Part shown: positions 39,101 through 51,700 of the stretch, piece by piece
Numbering within the stretch: the stretch's first letter is position 1
Layout of the letters: each line of letters starts with the position of its first letter
Origin: Salminus brasiliensis
Lineage: Eukaryota; Chordata; Actinopteri; Characiformes; Bryconidae
Direction: 5' to 3'
DNA: 64,000 bases
NCBI RefSeq assembly: GCF_030463535.1
Contig: NC_132878.1
Span: 23,541,925 to 23,605,924, forward strand
Position numbers and translations under genes: made by a program
Notes under the pieces: model-generated
What the model was told of the DNA's origin: nothing
The model's input: the letters and a program-made list of their open reading frames with translations, nothing else
The model's database searches: none

Positions 39101-42100
39101 CTAAAGTTCAACCATTCCCAGTTACATCAAATAAACCCTATACATAAACAAACACTTGCAATTAGGAACATTTAATGTGTGTTCAAAACACTTTCAGGAA
39201 ATATGAATGGCAAACACAGCTGTTGGAGTACAGCAAATGCCACCATCAGTTGCGTATGACTATGAGACATGGAGGGACGATGCTTTCAGCGCCAGCCAAC
39301 ATGTAAACACAGTATTAGCACTTAGTATTGGAATGTGATTTAAAGTGCTTTAAGCTGTCAAAACGACCTCTGCTTTAATAACTTTAATGTACACATTACA
39401 CATGCATATTGTCAAGTGCAATTTCCAGCCACTTGCTCTCGTGATTAGTGTTGTCAGGTCTTTGGGCTGTCATTTTTAAAAATCTGCTCTTACCAGGTCT
39501 TGTTTCTGGTTGTGATATGTAGTGTAGACTAATTGGTTTACTGTGGAAAGATGAAAAGCTTCATGGATGATCACTCTTGGTTCTTTGTGATTTACAGCTG
39601 AATGTGGAGGCAGAGACCACCCTTGAAGATGTCACACATGTGAGATGTGGCTTCTAACCAGCTTCTTAGCAGTCACATCATGTGTCACTTGGTTTTTTTT
39701 TTGGTTTTTTTTAGAAAACCCAGTTATGGTAACATGCACAGTTGTTAGAGTAGGCGTTTTTGTGGACTGCCTGCAGGGCCTAAAATGGTCTTTGGTTTTA
39801 GTCCTTTTGCACTGAACACATTAGGCCATGGACTCCAAAACATGTTGGAAACATCCCTTTGAGATTCTGATTTGTGTTGACATGATAGCCTTTCTCAATT
39901 GCTCAGATTTTACAGGAACACTTTTTATCCTATGAATCTTACAGTCTGCGACGTTCCAAAGTGTTCTATTGGATTTAGATCCGGTGACTGTGAAGGCCAC
40001 TGTAGAACACTGATCTGGTTATCATGTTTTTGAAACCTGTTGGCAGCAACTTTTGCTTTGTGACATGGTGCATTATCATGCTGGAGTAGGTATTAAAATA
40101 GGTGTAAATTGTGACCTTGAGTGGATGCACGAGGTCAGCAACAATGATGTGACATTGATTTAACAATCATGCCATGCTCAAAATCATGATTGTTGATGTG
40201 ATTGGTAACAGTAGCTGCTGGCCCCCATCTGCATGATTTCCTACATTGGCTGATTAGTTTAGTGATTAGATGAATTGTATGAATGAGTAGATTAGTACAG
40301 GTCTTTTCAATAAAGTGTTCAATGAGTGTTACACGAGTATGAAAAAAGATCTTAAAATAACTGATGGGATTGAATTCTAGTATCTGTAGAGGGGCAGTAG
40401 GGCATGCTTTATCCTTTATCCTACTCTAAGTATAAAGTGTCAGCGTCTTTATACAGGGTTATCATTTTTGTTTTCCCAGAAATTCACCAATCACGTCCCA
40501 TGTCTAAGATTAAAAGGATTCCGTAATGACTGCTGTTGGTTTGAATAATTCCATTAGAATTGCTTCATATGCTTTACTCATGCTTATAGACCTAAGTGTC
40601 CAGTTCACAGGAAAAGGGAGTGCTAAAGGGAATTGGCTGTAATATTTTTTGGAATTGGTCTTTTCCACATTGTTGTACCAGAATGGAATGTGAATGTAGT
40701 AAAACCAAGATGTTTAATTCGGCAATCAGCTTTATAAAGAGACCTCATAAAATGTCCTGTCCTTTTATTTTTGATAAAACTTTAAACAAACCCAAAAAGC
40801 AAACTGTCTTAGGGGCTGGTCATCACCCCACTCTTGGAGTCCGCCGACTTCCCACAAACCGACATTCGATTCAGCTGCTCCCGCGAGGGCCATCGGGGCC
40901 ATTTGCACCGTCTGATGATGGATTATTTATCGCCTTCTCCAAGATCGTCTCCAAACTTTCTTGGAGCTTTTTTAAAAGGTCCCTGGAGTGCAGAGAGTTT
41001 TTTGCTCCGCGGTAAAGACTGAAGCCAAGTCCCCGTTTGGGCCTGGAACACATGTTTTTGTCGTAGTGATATACGACTGAATTTCGTGGCACTGGTGGAA
41101 TCCCCTCCCAGCTGCTGGACCAGGACCAACATGTGAGGCACAGAATGAGTGGGGGACTAAAAATGCTCTGATATGATTGTGGTCAGTATGGAATGAAAGT
41201 GTGGTGACCATATGACCGCTTGCACTCAGACAACCAGGGTTTGTTTGTGATGATTAAGACCAAGACACTGAACTCTAAAATAAGACCTGCTACAGAGATA
41301 GATTAAGGCAGAGGAAGTGTGACACCCACCTCTGCTTGCTAAACTCTCACTTTTCTTTTTGTGGGCAAAGCTGAATGAGGTTTGGTGATGGCTCTCTTCA
41401 GTGTTGAGTGTGGTGAAATATTAAAGGTGATTTCAGGCAATAAGAGATTCTGGCCTCAAACATGCCACTCGGCTGTTGATTGGTTTTAAACAGCCCCCAA
41501 CGACCTGATGACAAGACTGTGCTAGCTGGCCTCTACTAACTTCTGTTCACGTTTATATCATGTTTAATTGTGTAATTCTTCCTAGTTAATTGGATTTAAT
41601 GCACTAGATATTAACTTAAACTCATTGTTTTTATGTGTTCGTATTATTATTAATGCTGATGAGTTTGGTGCTTTCCCAGCTCAATTACATTTGACAAAAT
41701 CCCAAAGGGCTTTAGAGCGAAATGCAGAATAACTTGGGGACCACTGGAAGCTTTAAACAAGACTCAGTATAGTATACACAAAATGTCATCCTTAAAATGC
41801 ATATCTGCACCATGACCAGTTAACTACCAGGTTTAGTAGGTGTTGTAGAGCAGGGTAAGAACCAAATTGTGCTGGACTCTGGCCTTCCAGAAGCGTAATT
41901 GGACACTCCTGCTCTAATTTTAGAGTAGTGTACCTCTAAATAGTGCCGATAAGGCCTTTTCATAGACTTTTTTTTTACCACTGACCATGGCATGACCTCC
42001 AGTTGACTCTCAGCTTAGCACTTACCATGCGATTGGCCCACATGTTGTCCCTGCCCTGTCTATCCTCCTCGGTACTCTGACCTTCACCTCTTTTGGCTCC

Positions 42101-45100
42101 AGTGTTGTAATTACTCGGCCTGTGAATCACCTGCAATGCAGTGTCACGTTTTGACAAAGTGGGGCTTTTTTTATTTTGCGGGGCAGAGGAGGAAGGTAAT
42201 TTAGTATGGCTAGTGAATTTGTCAGTGTTTGGGGAGGGATAATGGAGTGTGTGTTGGTGTCGGAGCAGCATTCGTTCTGCTGATGGTCTCTGATTAATAT
42301 GTCCAGTTAATGTGCTCATGAGTCATGCTCTGCACTGGACCTTCGTTAGGTTTTGTATCTGATGAAAATCATGGAGAAGATTTGCTTTAGTTATGAGTTT
42401 GTCGCCACCGCCATGAAAGGAAATCTTTTTTTGGCACTTTGTCATTAAGTCATGATCTGAATGCTAAACCGTCTGTGCTGCGGTTCAGATCACGAAGTCC
42501 TCTCAGGACAATTCATCATGGTGAGTTGATGAGTGAAAAAGCACTATAGGCTTGTCCACTGCCATTCTACCCCTTGCTTCACACTGATGGTAATGCAGTT
42601 ATTCCATGCCATCATTAAAAGGACGTATGAGCTTCATTTTACACATGACCCTCATGGGAGACGCTAGAGACTTGGTAAGTTTAATGTGATTGTGTTCTCT
42701 CAGACATGCTTATGTGCTTTCCTACACTGTGTGACACGGTTCAAGGTGACTGGTATTGTATGTTTTTTTTTCTCACTGTAGTTTTATCCATGTTTATAGC
42801 TAGCACCGTGTCTTACAGTGTCATAACCCACAACAAGCTTGCTTGAGAGTGAGATTTTACTCTGAACTCCACAGTGGAGCTGTATGCGAGAGGAAATCTC
42901 TTCGCGGTGACGGGCAGATAGTCACACTATGAGTGTACTGGATGTGTTTGGTCAGCTGCTGTAATTCCCCAACTACACTGTGTAAATGCACTGTGCTGAA
43001 GTCTCGAAGGGCGCACACACACACAACCAACCTCAGAATCCCACATATTGCTGGTATGTGGGGGTTTTGTGTAGGACTATGTACTGTTGGTGTTTTTAGA
43101 GAGAGTAATTCTCTCTCTCGTTCTATCTGTCTCTCTCTTTCCCCACCTTGCTGTTCCATTCCAAAATTTTACAGGTATTGGGAGGATCAGGCCGTCTCTA
43201 TACTTGCTATACATCCTGTCATTACTGCCCCTGTCCTGCCTTCTCGTTCTCTGTGCTCAGGAGGAATGAAAGTCTGGTGGTAAGTTCACTTCCATGTCTT
43301 TTTTTTTTTTTCTTTCAGAATTCACTGATACTGCTTTTGAGGACTCACATCAGCACATTTAAAAAAAATCCACGTGTAAAATTCCAGTCATTTTGATCTA
43401 CCTAAATGAGAAGCCTGACTGTTAAAACATGTATACCCCAAGTAAGTGTACAAACCAGTGCTATTAAAACATGATGTGTACACCAAATGGAAATATCCCA
43501 ATACTAGTAGGCACTATTATCCCACTGTGATGTCATCTGGTTGTAGAGGATTTAGTCCTGCAGAAAGTAAGCCAGCCAGTTGTTCTGAATGACGTATCGG
43601 AGTCACACTTATTTGAGCAACAGTTGCCATTTCTCACACATTCTTAACATCCCCTTGTTTCTCTCCAAAAGGTTAATTTGACTACTGATCTTTTTTCTTT
43701 TTTTTCTTTTTTAAAACCCACTCTGGACCTCCAACGGCAGCCATCTGTAGCATTGAAGGAGATCGCTAGTTAACTAGCTAGTCAGTCAAAGCTGGCCCAT
43801 GCATACATTTGATCAGGGTGCACATACTGGTATCCACAGCAACTGCAAACAAATGAGGTAGCTGTCACAAACCGACCGGCGCATTTCTGTGTGCGGTGTG
43901 TCAGAGAGTGGAGAAACTCACGAAACACAGACAAGACTGACTCACTAAACATGCCCGAGAACTGAGAAAAAGTAAAAGATAAATAACAAGGCTTGCTCAG
44001 CAAACTGAAAACTGATCAGTAAGCAGATCATTCTTAAATAAAAGTAGAATCAAGACTAAATAAATTCAGAGATTCTCTGAATTCTCAGATTTCTGTTAGT
44101 TTACCATTATTCTTCATACTTTTGCAATCCATCAAAACTGTTTACATGTTAACATGTTATTCACCCACTAAAGGTTAGCTTTGGATACAGTTTGCTTGTT
44201 TTTGTTATTTTAATATGATGGATTTTGGATAGCAAAAATCCATGTTCTTATGTTATCATAATGTTAAAGGTCAGGCTTGGATGGAGTTTTTCTTCTTTTT
44301 GTTAGTTTAACACTGTTGGATCTTTCGTTCAAGGTTGCCATTTTAGCCTGTATTGCTGTAACAAATGTGAGATACTGGGGTCTGCTAGCTGCTAGACTAA
44401 CATACCCTCCTCCTCCCCAAAGTGCGTGTTCATTGCAGTTTATTAAAATATAAAACAAGCAGTATATAGTCCCTTATTTACTAAGATGATTTGAGTGACC
44501 TTTCAACACCATTTGATTTTTTGGGACAACAGATTTATATCTCACCCTACCACACACAAAGGTCTTGGGTCAGGGTTCATGAGCAGACCCTCAGACCTTC
44601 TTCACAAAAGGATGAGATTTGATGGTGATGTCCTCTGTTCTCCCAGCCTTCCCACAATTGCCTGCTCTGAAGTCCCATGGTGCAAGACCAAGTTTGCATG
44701 GATAACATTTGGAGTCTCTTGTTTCTTTTCTACTCTGCTCTGGCAAACTGTCCTTTGATCGCGTGGCCTGGATTCAAGGGGAGCTTTCCATGTCTTTCAC
44801 CACAGAATAACATTTCAATCAGCCTGCTGCAAGCCCCCGGAGAGTCAGCGGCTAAAATTAGGCCGCCTGTCTGAGAAAGCGTCCAGTGGCAAGCCCAAAA
44901 GAGAGTTTTTAACATTATGGCCTCCTAATATTCACATCCCCAGTGGTAGAATCAGACTCGCAAGAATATGCTGTGTGGTGGACGTTGGAGTTCTCCCTTC
45001 TATATTGGCATCTGGTTTTGAACTGTAGGGAGGCCTGTTTGCTAAAACTGGGCTTCATTGGATGCTTTAGCAGTCACTTTGAATGGGATTGAACTCGCTC

Positions 45101-47283
45101 TTCTCCTTCATGACCCTCTGACCTGAAGAGAAAACAAACAGAGTTTAAAAACAGAAAGAGCTGGGTCTGAAATTCTCATCAGACCTCCGCCACGTCTGGT
45201 GCCTGTGTTGTCAGAGTTTATGCACCAGCCTGCATGTGTGGGAAGCAGGCTTCTGTGGTCTCTGCAGCTGTAACAGACACATGTGCACACACATCCGACA
45301 GTTGTCCTGGTAGTACTGCCGCACAAGTGAGCCTCCTGTGTGGGTAGCCAATAGGGAAGAGTATTTGATTTTTTTTTGTTTGTTTGATTTACCGTCATCA
45401 TGCTTATTTGTATATCGTTTATTAATGGCCGTTGACACAAACCAGGTCCTATCCCCAAGTGAGCAAGCCAGAGCTGACAGTGGCAGGAAAAAACTCCATC
45501 AAAGCGAGAGGAAGAAACCTTAAGAGGAACCATGACTCAAAAGGGGAACCCATCCACCCCTGGGCGACACCGGAGAGCAGAACAGATAACAAAACAAAAG
45601 CAACAAAAATAAAGAATGAAGAAATGAGAAATGGATACGCAGTAAGGAATAAAGAAACAGCAGTAGGTCTACGATTATACAGAGGTTCTCAGATTTAACC
45701 ACTGAGCGCCAGAGATCAATGATTTAAAGCTTATCAGAGGTGAAAATGAAACCCATACTTTCCATTTTAAATTGAAGATGTAAGAAAGGAAGCAGAAATG
45801 AATGATAAATCTGTGATTTCCATGCTACTATGAATATGGAAAGAATAATTAGCTTGAGTAGTAATGGGTTTAGGAAGGTCTTATGCTTACTATTTTATTT
45901 ATATTTTTTGTTTTTTAATTATTAAGTTAACTAGCACTATAATGTCCATGTTTAATATGTGAGACATAAACACACTGAATGGTAAACTAGTGCTCTCTTA
46001 CTTCTCCCCTTTTTTTTAATTTGTTTTCAACAAATTCATTTCATTTGATTCTGATTGACAGCAGAATGACCCCTTGCGCAGTTTGCTGTGTATAAATTGA
46101 TCATGATTTAGACATACTTTACATTTTTGTTACATTTCTATGACTATATCTTTACTGTATATCTGCATTTTTGTGTTTTTTGACATAATTGGTTTTGTTT
46201 TGTTGTTTAATCAGTGTGGGAACATCAAATTATCATGATAAATGGACCAATAGAAATGCTCCAAAATGGCTTGGATATTTTTACATTGACTTCCATTGGA
46301 GTTAAGGGTTTTTTCTTTGCCTGTAAAGTTGCCAATTTGCAGATACAAGTTTTTATTCTGCAGCTGCAACAATCTATAAATGTCATTACGCATTTTATAT
46401 ATTGATGTAGATATATCCATTTAGCTTAACATGAGATGCTTGTGTGTGTTGCCCAGCCAGTCAAAACATAAAAAAATAAAAAGCCTTGGTTGAGTAAATA
46501 AATACTAATAAATGCCTGAATAGCAAAGAGGAACTGTTCAGTTGACTGGCTATGTTTCCATGAACTCTACTTTTGGTACAAAGCTTGAATAAATTACTCA
46601 CATAAACCAGTTACTCTTTAACACATTAAACACATTAAGTCATTTACATATCTCTCCATCTAAGAGCCTCCTACACGCATTCACTTCTCACTCTCAACTG
46701 TTTTCTTGTTACTCATTTCCTTTACAATCAATTTGCTTTACATTGATTTTGCCTTCATATCTCTCTTAGCCTTATCTAACCTGATGGGGCTCTCATCTGT
46801 CTTTTTCTTCCTCTTAGATTCATGACTATTTTTGGCCTGGTAAACACACATCGAGACAATGGGTTTTTGATGACTCCCATAACCATAAACCTGAAAATGG
46901 ACAGGTGTTTCATGTATAAAATATGTGGGGGGAAAATAAAAGCCTGTGTTAATGTAAACTAATTTGGTCTTGTTTTGCACATACACTTCTGATGAGGCTT
47001 TAACTCACACTCCAACTGACATCAACTGAGATCTTTCATGTCTCTTTTAATTCTTCTCCCTTTCTCAGTTCTGTAGAATTTCTGTAAGATTGGATTTCTG
47101 GCAAGATGTTTCCTGATGTGCTCTGCTTGGCTATCTAACGGACATGTCTTTCTTTTTAACCCCCAGTGTAAGCACATTTTGGCAGCCTACCTGTGCCAGG
47201 CCATGGACCTATGCCAGCAAGAGCAGGTCTCAGATCAGCAGATGACCCTCATCCTCTCAGGAAGAGCCCAGCCGGATCCATAA
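24123..47283 (+). CDS. zswim7: Zswim7 (SWS1 homologue), SWIM-type zinc-finger protein (5 coding exons)
   Basis: ZSWIM7 is the vertebrate Shu2/SWS1 protein; with SWSAP1 it supports RAD51 or DMC1 filaments in homologous recombination and meiosis. Exons 24123-24198, 26155-26176, 27525-27627, 43175-43279 and 47167-47283 join in frame to 140 residues, the same length as human ZSWIM7. The start MAVSLTAVAEQLL, the core FGSCTLQALDLVDRRSVT and the SWIM motif (Cys85-x-Cys87 with Cys103-x-His105) are all present. The last two ligands lie on the final exon. The ATG at 24123 is chosen because it matches the family N terminus. Intron 3 is 15.5 kb and holds a dead Tc1 copy, SINE, MITE and foldback fragments and a perfect palindrome. 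The gene converges on adora2b, as in other vertebrates. No defect was seen. Confidence 0.93.
25085..25370 (+). mobile_element. tRNA-derived SINE
   Basis: The start gagtggctcagcagaataag resembles a tRNA-type A box and gattgtgattacaaatcc a B box. The body segment ggagcctgagagaacacaac followed by ggtgggtagatggcgct is shared with the copy near 58.2-58.4 kb. It lies in zswim7 intron 1. Confidence 0.6.
26155..26176 (+). CDS. zswim7: zswim7 coding exon 2 (22-bp micro-exon)
   Basis: A very short exon between cctttag and gtgagt encoding IPDDLLIA with its split codons. Exon phases on both sides require it, and its residues match the family (IPDEYLL in human). Confidence 0.85.
26190..26545 (+). mobile_element. 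MITE, nearly complete but lacking the left end
   Basis: Begins near ttgttggagtaactgtctct, includes gtgtgtgcatttgcacatct and the right end atgtccatgaacatttgc. It starts only about 15 bp after the zswim7 micro-exon's donor. Confidence 0.75.
27525..27627 (+). CDS. zswim7: zswim7 coding exon 3
   Basis: A 103-bp exon between tttcag and gtacga encoding LRFVFGSCTLQALDLVDRRS and CVSSPSGRVAFQ, the most conserved part upstream of the zinc site. It ends in phase 0. Confidence 0.92.
27840..28085 (+). mobile_element. Single arm of the same foldback family
   Basis: Contains tcagctccacagaccatata, ctgtaattacagactgtagt, tgtggtgggtcattttcagc and cagcagtgctgctgg, colinear with one arm of the 49.2-49.8-kb element. 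The partner arm is absent. Confidence 0.75.
30515..31080 (-). mobile_element. Degenerate Tc1-like transposase remnant
   Basis: The minus-strand frame at 30515-30787 reads DQWYVWRRKNEAYTEQNI and VKHDGSSVMLAVCGG, resembling the Tc1 segment between the first two catalytic aspartates. The following plus-strand sequence to about 31080 looks like another transposase part. No terminal repeats were found. Confidence 0.6.
31370..31515 (+). mobile_element. MITE fragment (middle part)
   Basis: Contains gattgcattcagcgacaaga and catcattccagagaacacag, matching the middle of the 56.2-kb copy. Confidence 0.7.
32826..34357 (-). mobile_element. Tc1/mariner transposon, degenerate, in zswim7 intron
   Basis: A 1.53-kb element bounded by TA on each side, with inverted repeats of roughly 200 bp (left about 32826-33025, right about 34140-34357) starting cagtgtatcacaaaagtgag. 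It has internal repeats of the gtacacccctta motif, as in other fish Tc1 elements. The transposase lies on the minus strand, antisense to zswim7. Confidence 0.9.
33036..33968 (-). pseudogene. Tc1 transposase pseudogene
   Basis: A minus-strand reading starting MAPHGKKLSEDL at about 33968 is a typical fish Tc1 transposase. It has a stop soon after the start and several frame changes across 33917-33386. The DDE regions are still visible in separate frames: [21 protein letters not shown] and DLNPIEHLW. It therefore cannot make active transposase. Confidence 0.88.
35061..35139. repeat. Perfect 37-bp palindrome
   Basis: Arms 35061-35097 and 35103-35139 are exact reverse complements, with a 5-base spacer. 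A T-rich run of about 20 lies just upstream (35019-35038). The arms carry gtaaccactcggtcatgg. No terminal repeat or target duplication was noticed, so it does not look like a known MITE. Confidence 0.95.
39920..40130 (-). mobile_element. Small Tc1-like fragment
   Basis: On the minus strand the text before a broken frame reads [14 protein letters not shown]-like residues with a preceding QHDN-like stretch (plus strand 'tgttctattggatttagatccggtgactg'). This matches the Tc1 transposase C-terminal half, badly decayed. Confidence 0.5.
43175..43279 (+). CDS. zswim7: zswim7 coding exon 4 (first SWIM cysteines)
   Basis: A 105-bp phase-0 exon between tttacag and gtaagt encoding LYTCYTSCHYCPCPAFSFSV, which carries the CxC half of the SWIM motif. 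A (CT)n-like tract lies just upstream of its acceptor. Confidence 0.93.
45430..45620 (+). mobile_element. Dispersed repeat fragment (tentative)
   Basis: The stretch around ctgacagtggcaggaaaaaac and gaagaaaccttaagaggaac looks like a repeat body that is widespread in fish genomes. No ends were defined. It lies in zswim7 intron 4. Confidence 0.4.
47167..47283 (+). CDS. zswim7: zswim7 last coding exon (CxH of SWIM)
   Basis: After a ccccag acceptor it opens with CKHILAAYLCQAMDLCQQE, giving the CxH half of the SWIM motif, and ends QPDP then TAA at 47281-47283. Confidence 0.92.
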   Translation, partial: CKHILAAYLCQAMDLCQQEQVSDQQMTLILSGRAQPDP

Positions 47284-49214
47284 AAACACCATCCTGGAAG
47301 TAACCACCCAAAATGCGTACCAATGTTGGATCCCAGTGCAGTAGGTGCCGTGTGTTTGGCAGTGTTTTTGTTCCGCATCGGTTTCAGCAGCAGTCGCAAA
47401 GAAAACCTCTTTATCTTTTCACTTCCAAACACATCAGTCTGGGCATCAAACTTGACTTTCCAGTGTTCATAATGGAAATATACTTCATTATTTATGCTCC
47501 TTTATTTTTATGAAACGGATGTTTTAAGTGTTTGTTTTCCATTCAGAAGCTTCAGACATTACACTGAAAACCCATAAACCCTTTTCTTCCCACCCACTCC
47601 CCCCCCCCAAAAAAAACATGCTTATCCCATGTGAGTAGTTGTCTGAGAGTGAGCGAGTGAACTCATTTAATCGATTGCCAGAGAATGTACATCTGTTCAT
47701 TGAGCATGACAGCCATATGTAGCTTCCTTTTATTTGAAGGGTCAAAACCCTGAACGAAAAACAACGGACCAGAGCGATGCTCCCATAACCAGTTGAAATT
47801 TCAGTATTTTTAGCCTTCGCAAGAGAAGTTCATGGCCTTTTATTCTGCAGATCTTTTTATCAGACAGTAGGCTGTGTCCATCTTGTGGAATCTGCTCAGA
47901 GTGTTTAGCCAGAGAATGTAGCCTGCTAAGATAATTAGGTTAACAGTAGTGGTCTAGTTTTGTGTTTAAGTGTTTGAAAACCATTTGACACATTGTTTCT
48001 CTTCATTGACTGCTAGCATCTGGTTTGTTCTCTGCGGCTTTGGCTCCTTTACCACAGCAGTGCTTATGTTTAAGCGAAGGCTGCCAGCACAGTGAACCAG
48101 TCTCTGTCAGAACACACACATTGTCTCACTAGCATGTTTGTTATTTTGCTATGCATACATAAACACAGTAAACATATTAATGGTTAAGGCCTATTAAACC
48201 ATCTCTTTCATTGCTTTAAAAGTAACCGAGGAGCTGATTTTTATAGAAAGAGCTTTTATTAACAAAATATGTCACCAAACATACAGATTCATGTTAAATA
48301 ACAGTACTGTTTTCTTTTACAACTGACAAATCCATTGTGGCAACACTTCAACATTTAAAAGCACTGAACATCAATTGTGAACCACAGTGTGTGCTGATTA
48401 GTGGCGAATCCTGTAGCACATTATAAAATAACACTTAGGAAAAAGGTCTGTTTCTCTCCCTCTCTCTCTCTCTCCTCCAAAAGGCATTATTGTTAGAACT
48501 AGAGTAGACTTACATTATACTCAAAATGAAACTGAAGGCCTTTTTTCCTACTTTACTGTGTTCACCATACTATTAAAAGTACACAATAGATCTTTAAAGG
48601 AATTAATTAAATGACGGTAACACCAGTACAGTGCAGTACAGATTGGTCTCCATGGGAATGTCCATTAAGTTTGGCACACTCCTGCAGTTTAGCCCTTAGA
48701 AGTAGTAATGAAACAATGTAAGTATATCGTTTAGACCCTACAGTGCGAACACTCTTACTGCCCCTTTGCTCTGGAACAATCAATTTTTCATATCTGAGGG
48801 AGAACCTGTCAGTAATGTGAACATCACACATCAGTGCATTGCCCAAGCTCAGCCGGACACATCAGACCAATGGGAGCCTAAGCACGGGAGAGCCTGATTT
48901 ATGACTAGAAAAGGCAAGTTTCTGTCAGTCTGCTGTTAAAATCCAGTCATTTTGATCATTACAGAGCTGTTGGGTAATGTGTTGTCAAGCCAAGAAAGTG
49001 TGATCAGTAGGGATATATAGATAGGGGAATATTGGGCAGATGGTGACATCCAACGTTTTACATGTACATATCAGTCGATGCCAAAATATACACATTTATA
49101 AAATGTAGAAACTGGGACTACATCCAGCTGGATTCACATTACAGATAAATGCAGCTTGGATAGGACCAGAAATGCAGTCAAATGAATAAAATGCAGATAT
49201 ACAGTCATGGTTTG

Positions 49215-49800
49215 GCATGAACTCTGCCTATTTAACAGCTCCACTTACCATATAGAAGCACTTAATAGTTCTGTAATTACTGACTGCAGTCCATATGGTT
49301 CTACACATACTTCGTCAGCCTCCTTTCACCCCACAGGGCCGCCACAGAGCAGGTCGTATTTGGGTGGTGGGTCATTCTCAGCACTGCAGTGACCCTGACA
49401 TGGTGGTGGCATGTTAGAGAGTGTTTTTAAATACTGTGTCCACTCACTGTCTGCTCTATTAGACACCCATACATAGTTAGTCCATCTTGTAGATGGGAAG
49501 TCAGGTCATCCTCTAGTCCTTTATCAGTGGTCACTGGAAGCTGCCCACAGGATGTTGGCGGACTATGCTTAGTCCAGCAGTGACACTGAAGTGTTTAAAA
49601 ACTCCAGCAGCACTGCTGTTTTTGTCTCTCACAATGCTGAGGTTGACCCACCACCCAAATAATACCTGCTGTGTGGTGTTCCTGTGGCGTCCTGAGCTTT
49701 GAAGAACAGGATGAAAGGGGAAACAGATGGACTGCAGTCTGTAATTACAGAACTATAGAGTGCTGCTATATGGTCAGTGGAGCTGACTGCGTATTACCAC
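49215..49800. mobile_element. Foldback element with long inverted arms
   Basis: Left arm (about 49225-49440) and right arm (about 49600-49790) are imperfect reverse complements. Both contain versions of the ctccact...ccatatag end, the ctgtaattac...actgcagtcc core and gggtggtgggtca. The centre is unrelated. No open frame resembles a transposase. It lies between zswim7 and adora2b. Confidence 0.8.
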
Positions 49801-51657
49801 AGTAGTCTAGTGTCACCTAAACATCCTGATTTTCCAGAGTACAATAATAACATTAATGATTCATTTTGAATCATTATACTGCTGAATCATTATACTGCTG
49901 ATACAGATATGATCCCTAATTTTGAAACACTTTAATCTGGGCTTGAAAGCACTTTTCCCAAATTTAGTGCAATTCAGTTTTCAGTTTTGATAATTGATGT
50001 TTTGTGTTGAACTTCAGACCTCCCCAAATGAACACTGATGCTTTAATCCCACACTAATGGATCAAACTAAAGTGAGATAATTGTCCGCTTTTAATATTAA
50101 AAGACTCCCATTTATAAGATATGCAGACAAACGCTCACCTACAATATAAAAGAAGAGCATTTGGATTTCTCCTTGTTCAGTGCCAGCCATCAACACACTA
50201 AATCACATCATAATTACATTTCTAATTGCCCCTGACTCAAACAGTTCTCTCATTTAACAGAATGGGCACTGCCACTTGGTACATGGTATCTCTGAGCAAT
50301 GAGATTTTTATCAACTGGGGCAGAGTGTCACAACAGGCAGGGGTGGCAATGACTAAAATTCACAGTATTGACAGAACGAAGTGTAGAAATAGCAGACCAC
50401 TCCTAGTTTGGAGCAGAGGTGACACTTTAAATCTTAGTGCTGCAGACACACTCAGCTGCAGGCTCTCCACTCTGCTTTCGGCCTAAAGTACACACTCACA
50501 GTTGAACATTCAATGACAAACTGGGCCCCTGGGGGCAGTGACGCACCCGCATGAGAGACAACACCAAATCCTCCCCAAGATGAGCACCGGTGCAGCTGGG
50601 ACCGTTCGGAGTGTGTATGAGCGAGCGGCAGAGAAATGCAGTTTGTGTCTGGGAGGTCAGTTAAAAATGCCGCTCAAAAATGTAACTTAGCATGGCTTGC
50701 TAAGCAGTTTTATCCTCGAATCTTGCAATGTAACTTGCAAACAGTCTGCTTGTGAACTACCAGACGGGGCTTAATAATCATTCCAGAGGCATAAGAACTG
50801 CTAAAAAATAACTTAAAATACGCTGTAGAAATCATTTTACGAGCTGATTTCTTTTAGTGAAGCACAGCGTACGTTTGTGTGAACAATGAACTTCCTTAAG
50901 ATGCTTTATGTCTGTGTTTACCTTCCTTCCATGGTTTCCTGAGCTTTCTAACGCAGCCTTCTAAATTGTGAAGATTTAAAAAGGTTTTAAAAATGCAAGC
51001 ATATGGCACTTTAAAAGACCTTTCCAGGTCAAGTGTTGAAACCTCTTCTATGTGGCCTATGTGTTCACCATGATCAGTTGATGTTCCATCTGGCTGTGGA
51101 TTGCTCCTTTGGGATGTTCGCAAGTTGTGTGACTTTCTTCGAGATGAGCTTTTGGTGACGCCGCACCATAAACTTTGGTGCTCTGTGGAATTTCCATGTT
51201 CTATGGTATATTTACCATAAACCAAGGTGGCTGAATCTCTCGGTCCTTGAACAAAAGTCAAATCTTAAACCAGGTATGGAGGCATTTTGACTAGTTTCAT
51301 ACGTCGGTCTGTTAAGGCTTGGAATGAAGTGTGCGGTTTGTTCAAGCTTGTTAGTTGTGTGTCAGAATGAAGAGGAGGTTCTGTTTTTTCCATTGGTGCT
51401 GTAGTGATAAAAGAAGAAAAGCATGGTGGTCCCTCTCTATAGTTTAACAATAAAAGTTCCAGAGAGAGACCTGTTTTCTAAGATCTGGTTAAGGGTCCTT
51501 TTAGTCCCCATAAATAACTCAGTGGTCCACATTCTGGGCATTTTCCTAAATACCCCGTCAGATATTTCTGCAGCTATTCTCTGGTCTGTAAACATTGCTT
51601 CCCATATTTTGAATGATACTGATTAAGGATAAGGTTAAATTAACTTACACTAGAATA

Positions 51658-51659
<2 letters not shown>

Positions 51660-51700
<41 letters not shown>
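51660..51700. repeat. (TA)n microsatellite beside the adora2b stop codon
   Basis: About 17 TA units, 12 bases beyond the receptor stop codon on its 3' side, so it is in the 3' UTR. Confidence 0.95.

Larger units (their letters stand above)
27628..43174 (+). other. zswim7: zswim7 intron 3 (15.5 kb)
   Basis: No additional exon was recognised. Contents: foldback-arm copy about 27840-28085, reversed LINE-tail fragment near 28195-28230, a tract near 28555-28660 like a common fish non-LTR 3' end, Tc1 remnants (30515-31080 and about 39920-40130), a MITE fragment (31370-31515), a full-length dead Tc1 (32826-34357) and a perfect palindrome (35061-35139). GC-balanced blocks near 35700-35930, 38050-38260 and 40810-41160 stand out from the background. 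Confidence 0.65.

Noticed and set aside
50896-51261. 121-codon minus frame downstream of adora2b
   Set aside because: No motif or splice context; composition is like the surrounding non-coding sequence, and it is probably in the 3' UTR.
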